A DNA stretch of 54,113 nucleotides from CAZPWQ01 sp964590495 (lineage in GTDB: Bacteria > Bacteroidota > Rhodothermia > Balneolales > Balneolaceae), in the NCBI GenBank assembly GCA_964590495.1, contig CAZPWQ010000013.1, positions 1-54,113 of the forward strand. Reading direction: 5' to 3'. Made by a program: the position numbers and the translations under genes. Below the pieces are notes generated by a model. It ran no database searches. It was not told where the DNA came from and worked only from the letters and a program-made list of their open reading frames with translations. Of this stretch, positions 45,321-53,493 are shown one piece after another (position 1 is the stretch's first letter; each line of letters begins with the position of its first letter).

Positions 45321-45403
45321 TAATTATTTTGATATATTATCATTATAACTATCCTTAATGATAGCTACACCTAAGGTGCCTGACGAAATGGTTTCCTGAC
45401 ACA

Positions 45404-45856
45404 CTACCGGTCACGCTTTTTTGCAGCTATAAACGCCTCTTCGGCTGATCGGATATTTGAGTAATCACCTCTCAGGGCTTTCAGAGCATGCTTTTCCTGA
45501 TCAATTTCGTCACGTGTCCTTACTTTTAAACTTCTCAGGAGTCTAACCGGCGGACACCAGCCCTGCAGGGCGTGCTGTGCAAAAAAGCCGAGGGCAACTG
45601 CCGGTAGAACCAGCCACCTGCGACTTGCAGCCTTGGATAAAATAATTCCGCTTAAAGCCAGTGTCGACATATTTAACTCCAGCACACGCTCAATATCCCA
45701 TTTTTCATCAAGTTCTTTAATACGCTTTGTAATCTCTCGCTCAGATTTATCGGAATAGTATTTTATATTTTCCAGTGTTTCTTCATCGATCTTCAGATTA
45801 GTTTCAGACGAAGTATTATTTCGGACTTTCTTACCGTTTGTGAAAACATTATTCAT
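45404..45856 (-). CDS. DUF2892/YgaP-type membrane protein
   Basis: This 150-residue protein has a charged N-terminal half (KIDEETLENIKYYSDKSEREITKRI), two short membrane helices (about 65-98, LNMSTLALSGIIL and LVLPAVALGFFAQHALQGWCP), and a charged tail ending AKKRDR. The 'GWCPPVRLLRSL' after the second helix is typical of YgaP-like DUF2892 domains. The role is unknown; in other bacteria this domain is attached to rhodaneses. It is convergent with the preceding membrane-protein gene and has no clear operon partner. Confidence 0.7.
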   Translation of the reverse strand: MNNVFTNGKKVRNNTSSETNLKIDEETLENIKYYSDKSEREITKRIKELDEKWDIERVLELNMSTLALSGIILSKAASRRWLVLPAVALGFFAQHALQGWCPPVRLLRSLKVRTRDEIDQEKHALKALRGDYSNIRSAEEAFIAAKKRDR

Positions 45857-45942
45857 AGGGCGATAATTTTTTAAGCTTGGTCTATTATTTAGTCATACCG
45901 GTAAGCTGTATAATTGTTTCTGAAAGACATTCCGAAGCAATT

Positions 45943-46434
45943 TTATTTTTCACCGTTACTCAATATCTGACTGATCTTTGCCACTGCTCCGGGATCTGCA
46001 AGTCCCTCTTCCGGATCAACATGGACAAAATGTTCTTTCTGGGCAGACAAGATGGTCGATTCATCATCGATAATCACGTATGATGCCCCATTGGGTGCGT
46101 TTTTATTGAGCCACTGCTGAATCTCAAGTCCCCGGTATTCAGCTGCTTTATGCACTTCAACTTCGGAGGGGGTCTTATCGATGATGCTATCTGAAGGGAT
46201 ACCATTCTTTTCAAAGTATTCCCGGATTTCTTCCAGTTCGTATTGATCCTTCCAGTTGGAGGAGATAATAATATGCACGTCATATTCCCTGCAAAGCTGA
46301 AGCAGGTTGTTACATGCTTGAGGACACCAGTTGTGCATAGAACTATCGCCTGTAACTTCCTCCTGCAGAAGCCGGTGGCGATACGTGTTGAGGACACCGT
46401 CAATATCCAAAAATATATAGGAGGTATTTTGCAA
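45943..46434 (-). CDS. HAD-superfamily hydrolase (HAD_SAK type)
   Basis: This 163-residue cytoplasmic HAD protein has motif I FLDIDGVLNTY (about 8-18), motif II IISSNWK (about 56-62) and the acidic motif VIIDDES (about 119-125). The D-x-D and 'SSNWK' pattern matches the small HAD domains of the Swiss-army-knife RNA-repair group, but a stand-alone phosphatase role is equally possible. The only in-frame start is TTG at 46434; no Shine-Dalgarno is visible, so the N terminus is slightly uncertain. Confidence 0.78.
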   Translation of the reverse strand: MQNTSYIFLDIDGVLNTYRHRLLQEEVTGDSSMHNWCPQACNNLLQLCREYDVHIIISSNWKDQYELEEIREYFEKNGIPSDSIIDKTPSEVEVHKAAEYRGLEIQQWLNKNAPNGASYVIIDDESTILSAQKEHFVHVDPEEGLADPGAVAKISQILSNGEK

Positions 46435-46576
46435 AACAGTTTGGTAACATCTCTTGTTAAATAGGTTATTGGTCCTTTAACTAGTTTAAGCTGTTCCTGT
46501 TCCAGCAAATGTTGTTAATAGTTAATGGTATATTGGTTAGCAACCTGAAAATTGCTGGAATCAATATAAAGAGTCA

Positions 46577-46647
46577 CTCCTTCCTTGTTGCGTGGGGTTT
46601 CGTCCCGAAGAATCGGGACTGAAAACTCACAGCGAAACAAGGAGGGG
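46577..46647. repeat. Long imperfect hairpin (about 70 bp)
   Basis: The outer arms CTCCTTCCTTGTT and AACAAGGAGG enclose a second paired layer (GGGGTTTCG with CTGAAAACTC, imperfect) and a perfect centre TCCCGA-AGAA-TCGGGA (46602-46617). It lies just downstream of the amidohydrolase stop and may terminate or stabilise that transcript. The style is that of an interspersed palindromic repeat. Confidence 0.55.
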
Positions 46648-46671
46648 CTTTGAAATTCACAGATATCGTAA

Positions 46672-47664
46672 TCAGATACCATACCACTTCCCAGCATTCG
46701 TACGATAGATCTTCTCAAGAATGGTTCCAGGTAGAGCCAATCCGTGAAAGGAACAGTCAATTTGTGCAGAATGAAGCAGTTTATCAGTAGTAAAAAAATC
46801 CCAGTGGCTTTCCCAACGGTGTGTTAAATCTTTATTGACCACAGCAGGCTCTTTATCAGGATCATCAATAATATCCGTTCCGTAGATAATCCTGTCCTGG
46901 TAATTATGGAAAAAGTCGATAACCCGATCGCGGTCTTTTGCAGCATGATAATAAAGATGAGAGATACGTTCAGCAAGATCTACAGACAAATTATTATATT
47001 TATCCAGCCGGTCTTCAACCTCGTCAAGGCTCCATTCCAGGCTGCCCAGGTGCAGACCTGTAAACCTGAGGTTTGGGTGACGTTCTAAAATTGCATCCCG
47101 TGCATTGATATGTTCCCAGTATCCGGGGTACCGGTCGTGTTTGTACATATGGTATTCGGGGTGTGACGAGAAATATTCCCTGTCACTTTTTACTGTCATC
47201 TCCTGTACCGGCAGCCAGCAATTTTTGGGTTCTCCCTGGTGTCCGAGTACCGGTATTTCTTGTTCCTCCAGAAAGTCAAATACCGGTTTCAGCTCAGGTG
47301 CATCCGGCATGAGAAACGAACCGTCGGGCTTTTCAATAGACATACCGATATTTTTCCAGAATTTGACCCCGCATGCTCCGGAAGATATATCACCTCTGAT
47401 TTTATCAATTGTCCGTTCAGCCCAGTCATCCCGGAATATATTTTCTGATGAGATTGTAGCAGCGTAGAATAAATCAACATCCGATACGTGCTGATATTTC
47501 TTTGCCAGCTCCTCCTGTTCATCTATCGGGGGGAATTCAGGTACTTCCGTGTTGATAGTCAAAAGGTCAAATCCATACTTTTGAGCAAGTTTTAATAAAT
47601 TATCCCGGTCGGCATTAAAATGAATGTGTGCATCAATTTTTGGAAAAGTGTCAAACGTCGGCAT
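46672..47664 (-). CDS. Cytoplasmic amidohydrolase (Amidohydro_2, TIM barrel)
   Basis: This 330-residue metal-dependent hydrolase has metal site DAHIHFN (11-17), GVKFWK (about 100), VLGHQGEP (about 137-144), FTGLHLGSLEW (about 199-209) and IIYGTDII (about 257-264), in the order usual for PF04909. It has no signal peptide. It is the last gene of the agaS run, starting five bases after the aldolase stop, so it probably acts on an intermediate of the same pathway; deacetylation, lactone hydrolysis or deamination are all possible. The secreted protein at 52367-53467 is a distant relative. Confidence 0.85.
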   Translation of the reverse strand: MPTFDTFPKIDAHIHFNADRDNLLKLAQKYGFDLLTINTEVPEFPPIDEQEELAKKYQHVSDVDLFYAATISSENIFRDDWAERTIDKIRGDISSGACGVKFWKNIGMSIEKPDGSFLMPDAPELKPVFDFLEEQEIPVLGHQGEPKNCWLPVQEMTVKSDREYFSSHPEYHMYKHDRYPGYWEHINARDAILERHPNLRFTGLHLGSLEWSLDEVEDRLDKYNNLSVDLAERISHLYYHAAKDRDRVIDFFHNYQDRIIYGTDIIDDPDKEPAVVNKDLTHRWESHWDFFTTDKLLHSAQIDCSFHGLALPGTILEKIYRTNAGKWYGI

Positions 47665-47669
47665 AATTA

Positions 47670-48491
47670 TCAGGCTCTATTTATCATCTCTATTTTTTCT
47701 TCCAACAGCTGTTGGACGTGATCAATAGCCGGCGGGAAGACTTTTCTCAAATCAATCTCTTTCGATTTGGGCAGTTCTTTTCTCAGGGTGCACATAAATC
47801 CGTTTTTAACTTCTGTAGCCAGGTTGATTTTGCGAATGCCATTCCGTACGGCCGACTGTATTTGTGCATCCGGAATACCTGAACCGCCGTGAAGAACCAG
47901 TGATGCAGGAGTTGCCTGCTGAATACCTTTCAGGAGATCGATATCCAGTTTCGGTTCTCTGTCGTAAAAACCGTGAGCTGAACCTATTGCAACTGCCAGG
48001 GCATCAACACCGGTATATTCCACAAATGATTTCGCTTCCTCCGGCTGAGTAAACGATATATCTCCTTTTGACTGCCCCAGTTTGGCAATGTATCCCAGTT
48101 CGGCTTCTACATTGGCCCCATACGGCTCAGCCATTTTAACGACCCGGCGGGTTATTTCACGGTTTTCATCTAACGGATGTTCACTCGCATCGATCATTAC
48201 GGAATCGTATCCTGCATCCAATGCTTGTTGTATGAGTTCTATATCCTGGGCGTGATCGAGGTGCAGCCAGGCTTCCACCCCATACTGACTGATAGCGGCG
48301 CGGGCCAATCCCGCCGTCACCTCCAAACCGAGATAGTCGATTGTTTGTTTTGTAGATTGCAGGATGACGGGCGAATCCTGGGCTGAAGCCGCCCTGAGAA
48401 CTGCCGAAAGTGTTTCAAAATTGTAAAAGTTGACCGCCAGCAATGCCTTTTTGCGCCGGCCGTATTCAATAAGTTTATTCTGCAAAGTCAT
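47670..48491 (-). CDS. Class II ketose-bisphosphate aldolase (GatY/KbaY-like)
   Basis: This 273-residue zinc aldolase has D79 and H80 in HLDHAQD, E131 in VEAELG, zinc His173 in GSAHGFY and His201 in LHGGSGI. It ends with the NLATEV loop that binds phosphate. It belongs to the tagatose-/fructose-bisphosphate group; the agaS context favours tagatose-1,6-bisphosphate as substrate, yielding glyceraldehyde-3-phosphate and dihydroxyacetone phosphate. The start overlaps the kinase gene by 17 bases. The sequence alone does not separate tagatose from fructose bisphosphate. Confidence 0.9.
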   Translation of the reverse strand: MTLQNKLIEYGRRKKALLAVNFYNFETLSAVLRAASAQDSPVILQSTKQTIDYLGLEVTAGLARAAISQYGVEAWLHLDHAQDIELIQQALDAGYDSVMIDASEHPLDENREITRRVVKMAEPYGANVEAELGYIAKLGQSKGDISFTQPEEAKSFVEYTGVDALAVAIGSAHGFYDREPKLDIDLLKGIQQATPASLVLHGGSGIPDAQIQSAVRNGIRKINLATEVKNGFMCTLRKELPKSKEIDLRKVFPPAIDHVQQLLEEKIEMINRA

Positions 48492-49449
48492 CTATCGACA
48501 ATTTCTCTTTAGCGTAATTATGAACATGATTCAAACTTTTAATGGCTGCCGTTCCGCCCGGTGACGTTGTCGAAAAAGCCCCTGTAATATTACCGAATCG
48601 GATGCATTCTTTTATTGAGTACCCTTTTAGATACCGGTAAATAAAACCGGCGTCAAAACTGTCGCCGGCACCAACGGTATCCACCGGCTCATTATTGATA
48701 TATCCCGGCACGCTTCCGATTTCGCTGCCGGTACAATAGGCAGCGCCTTCCGGACCTTGTTTGATAACTATAGCAGCGTCAGTCAGCCAGGGTTGAAATT
48801 TTGAAATCGCTTCTTCAATCGTGGAAGCTTTGGCGATGTTTAAAAATTCATCTTCATTGGGAAAGAAAAAATCAATATTGGAAAGTAACTTTTTAAAATC
48901 CAGGTCCCATCTTTCGTCCGGATCCCACTGCGGATCTATGGAAATCGTCATCCTTCCGGCTTTTGCCCTCTCTATGATTTCAAACATATCATTTTTGATG
49001 CCGTGTTGCAGAAAAACGGATGATATGTGAAGGTGCCTGGCGGAGTCAAAGGCAGTATCAGGTATATCAGCCAAAGAAAAATGTTCCATTGTGCCGGGAT
49101 ATGTCAGCATAGCCCGGTCGTCTGCGTACCTGATAATTACTGTTAATCCGGTTTTATGCTTTTTTGAAACAGTAACCAGTGATGTGTCGATATCAAAACT
49201 CTGTAACTGGTTGACGATCTTTCCTCCATAATCATCATTGCCGATCATACCGCAGAATCCTACCGAAAGTCCCAGCCGGGAGCTGTTAGCCGCAAAAATT
49301 GCCGATGAGCTGCCCATGGTGAGATTCATATCGCGGACTATTTTTTCCTTACCCAATTCCGGGAACGACTCGACCTTGTTTAAGATCAGATCCATATTCA
49401 GTTCACCAACTACCAACAGATCCAGTTTCGAAGAGGCGTTTTTGTTCAT
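48475..49449 (-). CDS. PfkB family sugar kinase (likely tagatose-6-phosphate kinase role)
   Basis: This 324-residue ribokinase-fold kinase has an N-terminal VVGELNMDLIL strand, a GSSSAIFAANSSRLGL substrate loop (about 52-67) and the DTVGAGDSFDAGF signature near residue 255, which contains the catalytic Asp and anion hole. PfkB substrates are hard to predict from sequence. The setting, between agaS and the bisphosphate aldolase and overlapping the latter by 17 bases, makes phosphorylation of tagatose-6-phosphate the natural assignment. Ribokinase or 2-keto-3-deoxygluconate kinase activity is the alternative. Confidence 0.85.
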   Translation of the reverse strand: MNKNASSKLDLLVVGELNMDLILNKVESFPELGKEKIVRDMNLTMGSSSAIFAANSSRLGLSVGFCGMIGNDDYGGKIVNQLQSFDIDTSLVTVSKKHKTGLTVIIRYADDRAMLTYPGTMEHFSLADIPDTAFDSARHLHISSVFLQHGIKNDMFEIIERAKAGRMTISIDPQWDPDERWDLDFKKLLSNIDFFFPNEDEFLNIAKASTIEEAISKFQPWLTDAAIVIKQGPEGAAYCTGSEIGSVPGYINNEPVDTVGAGDSFDAGFIYRYLKGYSIKECIRFGNITGAFSTTSPGGTAAIKSLNHVHNYAKEKLSIDDFAE

Positions 49450-49494
49450 TGCGATAATCGGGCCGTTTTGATTTTAGAGAATTGTCAAATAGAT

Positions 49495-50697
49495 TTATTC
49501 CCTGTCGGAAGAGTCATCCGGTTCTTTATCAATATCATCATAGATCTTAACACCTTCAACAACTCGTGAAATAGTTCCTGCGGGAGAGGGTGAATCGGGA
49601 TTATAACCGAGTAGTAACGATTTATAAAAACCGAGTATTTGTGCCGGCAAGGTACAGAATATGGCCCAGAAATCTTCTGGTAACCTGGAAGAATCGGCAA
49701 TACTTATGGCGTAATCAACTTCAGGTGAGAAGTTGTTTGATTCGGCAATTGCGAGGGTGATCAGATCTATATCGTGTTGGGCAATTTGATAAACCAGATC
49801 ATTCTCATACCGGTTGGTTCGGATGTTATTTGAAAGCAGGTAAACAATAAGAGTTTCATCATTGATGACTGCTTTTGGCCCATGCCGGAATCCCAAAAAA
49901 GAATCGAATTTTCCCAAAACCTCACCATTTGTTAATTCCTGGACCTTGAGGTGTGATTCTTTGGCGGTACCCTGCAAGGGGCCACTTCCCAAAAAGATAA
50001 TCCTGTTGAAATCTGCTTCCGCAATTTCCTTGAGAAGGGGGATGTAGTTGTCCATAATTTTTTTACCATACGCTGCCATGAGGTCAATATTTTGGCTGAT
50101 GATGCTGTGCTCCGTTTCCGGAATAAGCCGGGGAATAAGGCATGCAGCCAATGCCATGCTGGTAAAACTGTTTGTCATTGCCAGGCTCTGGTCTTCTGCC
50201 TCCGGTGGCAATAAAAATATGCAGTTGTCTTCGGTTTCATCGATCTGTGCGAGCTTTCCCTCAGGGTTACAGGTTATAATCAGGTGATATACCGTTTCGC
50301 AAAAGGTGTCGGCACGGTTAATGGCAGCTGTGCTTTCGGGGCTGTTCCCGGAGCGGGCGAACGAGATTAACAACAAGGGAGATTCTGTTACGATATAATC
50401 TTCAAAATGGGTGACCAAATCCGTGGTCGGGATGGCCTGAACCGGTCTGTTCAGATATTTTTTCCAGGTGGGAGCTACTACATCACCTATAAAAGCCGAA
50501 GAGCCTGCACCGGTTAGTACGATATTCAATTTTTCGTGGGTGAGTACCTTTTGCAGAAAATGTGTAAGCTTTTCATTTTCTTCCCGGATTTGTCTCCAGG
50601 TTTCTTTCCACGTCTCCGGCTGGCGGGCAATCTCTGAAGATGTAAATCCTCCCTTCAACTCCTTTGATCCTGGGTCACTTTTAAAGAATTTTGTCAT
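49495..50697 (-). CDS. agaS: AgaS-like SIS protein (galactosamine-6-phosphate deaminase/isomerase)
   Basis: This 400-residue protein with two SIS domains lines up along its length with E. coli AgaS: LTGAGSSAFIGDVVAP (about 61-76), PTTDLVTHFEDY, LLISFARSGNSPES (about 107-120), YHLIITCNPEGKL, LAMTNSFTSM, IIFLGSGPLQGTAKESHLKV, FRHGPKAVINDETL and a C-terminal GTISRVVEGVKIYDD. AgaS deaminates and isomerises D-galactosamine-6-phosphate to tagatose-6-phosphate. It is the first gene of a leftward run followed by kinase, aldolase and amidohydrolase. The divergent gap of 188 bases holds an inverted repeat. Confidence 0.9.
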   Translation of the reverse strand: MTKFFKSDPGSKELKGGFTSSEIARQPETWKETWRQIREENEKLTHFLQKVLTHEKLNIVLTGAGSSAFIGDVVAPTWKKYLNRPVQAIPTTDLVTHFEDYIVTESPLLLISFARSGNSPESTAAINRADTFCETVYHLIITCNPEGKLAQIDETEDNCIFLLPPEAEDQSLAMTNSFTSMALAACLIPRLIPETEHSIISQNIDLMAAYGKKIMDNYIPLLKEIAEADFNRIIFLGSGPLQGTAKESHLKVQELTNGEVLGKFDSFLGFRHGPKAVINDETLIVYLLSNNIRTNRYENDLVYQIAQHDIDLITLAIAESNNFSPEVDYAISIADSSRLPEDFWAIFCTLPAQILGFYKSLLLGYNPDSPSPAGTISRVVEGVKIYDDIDKEPDDSSDRE

Positions 50698-50772
50698 GAA
50701 TATTTATATCAGACCAGTTACGAATTTTGAATTTATACCCAAAGAGACCAGAAACATAAGGATTTCATTTTG

Positions 50773-50794
50773 TTTGTAATATTTTAAATACAAA
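50773..50794. promoter_or_regulatory. Inverted repeat in the agaS / Gfo-Idh divergent promoter
   Basis: TTTGTA (50773-50778) and TACAAA (50789-50794) form an inverted repeat separated by ten AT-rich bases, in the gap between the divergent agaS and Gfo/Idh genes. It could be an operator shared by both directions. No regulator gene lies in the visible part of the locus. Confidence 0.3.
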
Positions 50795-50885
50795 TATTGG
50801 GGAAAATACCTTTCGCATGGTATGTCGGGGTGATTATAACAGGTAAAAAAATTAAATGGATATAAATCTTAATTGGTGACCAGTC

Positions 50886-52313
50886 ATGAGTAACAGTTTT
50901 GGCCGTAAACAGTTTTTGAAACTTATAGGATTAGCTGGATTTACCGGTACTGGATTTTTTTCGAATCCAGCGGGTCAACCCGACAAAGACTTTCCATTCA
51001 AGCAAACATACAACCAACGCTTTAACATGCATGGTTATGCCGCACCGAAACTGGAGACCGTCAGGATTGGCATCATCGGACTGGGTAACCGGGGTTCGGG
51101 CACGGTAAGGCGCCTGTCCAGTATCGAAGGAGTTGAGATTAAAGCCCTCTGCGACCTGGAAGCCGACCGGGTTAAAGCGGCTGTTGAATCGCTCAAAGGG
51201 ACTTCACACAATCCAGACAGTTATTCGGGCGGGGAGGATGAATGGAAGAAGGTATGCGAGCGGGAAGATATCGATCTCATTTCTATAGTCACTCCCTGGC
51301 ATCTGCATACTCCGATGGCGGTATATGCCATGAAGCATGATAAACATGTATATACCGAGTTGCCCGCTGCCCAAACCATTGAAGAATGCTGGGAACTGGT
51401 GGAGACATCGGAGGAGACCCGCAAACATTGTGTACAGATATGCAGTTCGTGCCATGAACAACCAAAGGCAACTATTTTACATATGGCCAGGCAGGGCTTT
51501 TTCGGTGAGTTGATTCATGCCGAGGGCGCCTATATTCATGATCTGCTGGAACGATATAATTTTGACAAGGATATGTACCACAATAATTGGCGCCTGCACG
51601 AGAATTTAGGTAGAAACGGTAATCTCTACCCCCAACATGGACTGGGTCCTGCAGCACAGATGCTGGATCTTAATTACGGCGACCAGATGGATTATATGGT
51701 CTCTATGTCGAGCAATGATTTTATGATGAATGAGAAGGCCAACGAATTGGCCAAAGAGGATGATTTCTGGGAGCCCTTTACCGATTGGGATTACCGGGGA
51801 AACATAAACACCAGTACCATCCGAACCCACAAGGGCCGAACGATAATGATTCAGCATGATGTAAGCTCTCCCCGTCCCAATGTACGCTTTGATTTGCTCA
51901 GCGGAACCAAGGGAACATACAAGGCAGGCCCGCACCGGTTGTCCACCAGTCATGACGGCTGGTATTCGGAGGATGAGTTCAAGTCGCTTATAGAAGAATA
52001 TACTCCCAAGATGATAAAACGGTTTAATGAATTGCGCAGACAGGCTGAAACTGCTGAAGCCGACCATTCATATTATAACGTAGATATACGTGACTGGCGG
52101 CTGATCGATTGCCTGCGCAATGGTCTTCCGGTAGAGATGGATGTTTATGATGCTGCGCTCTGGAGTGCGGTTATCCCGCTAAGTGAATGGTCGGTTGCAA
52201 ACGGCTCCAAACCGGTTAAGGTCCCCGACTTTACAGGCGGAGCGTGGAAAACAAACAAGCGCGGAATGGATGTTGAACTTGAAAACGGCGGGGGTACGAC
52301 GCGGTTGATTTAA
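50886..52313 (+). CDS. Gfo/Idh/MocA protein, GH109-like (copy 1, exported)
   Basis: This 475-residue NAD-binding protein has a Tat-like leader (GRKQFLKLIGLAGFTGTG) and Rossmann loop VRIGIIGLGNRGSGTVRR (about 58-75). It has the GH109 hallmarks YTELPAAQTIEECWELV, LYPQHGLGPAAQMLDLNYGD and IMIQHDVSSPRPN, and closes VYDAALWSAVIPLSEWSVANG. GH109 enzymes are NAD-dependent alpha-N-acetylgalactosaminidases. Where GH109 members and copy 2 read L-E-N-x-C-Y, this copy reads I-C-S-S-C-H, so its activity may differ. It diverges from agaS, supporting a GalNAc-related role. Confidence 0.85.
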   Translation: MSNSFGRKQFLKLIGLAGFTGTGFFSNPAGQPDKDFPFKQTYNQRFNMHGYAAPKLETVRIGIIGLGNRGSGTVRRLSSIEGVEIKALCDLEADRVKAAVESLKGTSHNPDSYSGGEDEWKKVCEREDIDLISIVTPWHLHTPMAVYAMKHDKHVYTELPAAQTIEECWELVETSEETRKHCVQICSSCHEQPKATILHMARQGFFGELIHAEGAYIHDLLERYNFDKDMYHNNWRLHENLGRNGNLYPQHGLGPAAQMLDLNYGDQMDYMVSMSSNDFMMNEKANELAKEDDFWEPFTDWDYRGNINTSTIRTHKGRTIMIQHDVSSPRPNVRFDLLSGTKGTYKAGPHRLSTSHDGWYSEDEFKSLIEEYTPKMIKRFNELRRQAETAEADHSYYNVDIRDWRLIDCLRNGLPVEMDVYDAALWSAVIPLSEWSVANGSKPVKVPDFTGGAWKTNKRGMDVELENGGGTTRLI

Positions 52314-52366
52314 AGACCTGTCGGGGAAGCCACATAAATCTAAATTAATATCAATCGAAATCCGCA

Positions 52367-53467
52367 ATGAAAAGATCTGTTATAAAATATTACCTGTTTT
52401 CACTTGCGATTTTAAGTCTTCCGGCAGCACTTTCCGCCCAGAACGGGGATCTGAAGTTACTCGACTGGGAACCCCAAAGCCAGATGGTGGTCGGTGAGAC
52501 CGAAATAGTGAAACCCAAATATCCAGTGATCGACATACATAATCATCTGGGGGATCTCAAGAAGACTGAAGAGTATCTTAAAGCAATGGATAAAGCCGGT
52601 GTTTGGAAGGTAGTTAGCCTGGACGGCCGCTCCGCTGGTGACTTTTACAAAGAACATCTGAAGGTTTCTCAAGAGGCATCAAAAGAGAGGTTTATCATCT
52701 TTTTCAGGCCGGATTTCAGTAGAATTGATGAACCGAATTTCGGAGAAAATGAGGCCGATAAACTTGAAGAAGCAGTTGGGACGGGTCTCCGGGGGATTAA
52801 AATATCCAAATCGCTGGGTTTAAGCTTTAAAGATGAAAGCGGGGAGCTGGTACCGGTGGATGATCCGCGCCTCGATCCTATCTGGGCGAGGGCCGGTGAA
52901 CTGGGTATTCCTGTCCTGATGCATATTTCAGATCCCAAGGCCTTTTTTACCCCCATCGATCGGCATAATGAACGTTATGATGAACTGGGAGCGCATCCCG
53001 AATGGTCGTTTTACGGGGATGAATATCCTTCGAAAGAAGAACTCCTGCAGCAGCGGAATCGTGTGTTTGCCAAGCATCCGAATACCACTTTTATTGCAAC
53101 TCACATGGCCAATCTGCCTGAGAATTTAGGTCGTGTCTCAATGTGGCTGGAGCAGTATCCAAACATGTATGTGGATATCAATGCACGTATCAGTGAGTTG
53201 GGTCGTCAACCCTATACTGCCCGGAAATTTATGATCAGGTACCAGGACAGGATTCTATTCGGTACTGATACTCCACCTGATCCAGAGTCGTACCGGGTAT
53301 ACTATCGCTTCCTGGAAACCGATGATGAATATATAAATGCCGACCCAAGCCATCACAGGCAGGGACGCTGGAGGATTTATGGACTTTATCTTCCAGATGA
53401 AGTGCTTGAAAAGATTTATAATAAGAACGCCCTCAAGGTCCTGGGAATGTTAAAGGGAAATAACTAG
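52367..53467 (+). CDS. Secreted amidohydrolase (Amidohydro_2)
   Basis: This 366-residue exported TIM-barrel hydrolase has a signal peptide ending in ALSAQN. Metal site DIHNHLGD (about 55-62) is followed by LRGIKISKSLGL, IPVLMHISDP, FIATHMANLPEN and ILFGTDTPPD (about 303-312). Such proteins are decarboxylase/hydrolase-like and often occur with secreted Gfo/Idh proteins in Bacteroidota sugar loci. It lies 53 bases after copy 1 and 26 before copy 2, so the three are one operon. The substrate is unknown. Compared with the cytoplasmic amidohydrolase at 46672-47664 only the fold motifs are shared. Confidence 0.87.
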   Translation: MKRSVIKYYLFSLAILSLPAALSAQNGDLKLLDWEPQSQMVVGETEIVKPKYPVIDIHNHLGDLKKTEEYLKAMDKAGVWKVVSLDGRSAGDFYKEHLKVSQEASKERFIIFFRPDFSRIDEPNFGENEADKLEEAVGTGLRGIKISKSLGLSFKDESGELVPVDDPRLDPIWARAGELGIPVLMHISDPKAFFTPIDRHNERYDELGAHPEWSFYGDEYPSKEELLQQRNRVFAKHPNTTFIATHMANLPENLGRVSMWLEQYPNMYVDINARISELGRQPYTARKFMIRYQDRILFGTDTPPDPESYRVYYRFLETDDEYINADPSHHRQGRWRIYGLYLPDEVLEKIYNKNALKVLGMLKGNN

Positions 53468-53493
53468 AATAAACCACAGCTAGGTGACATGCC

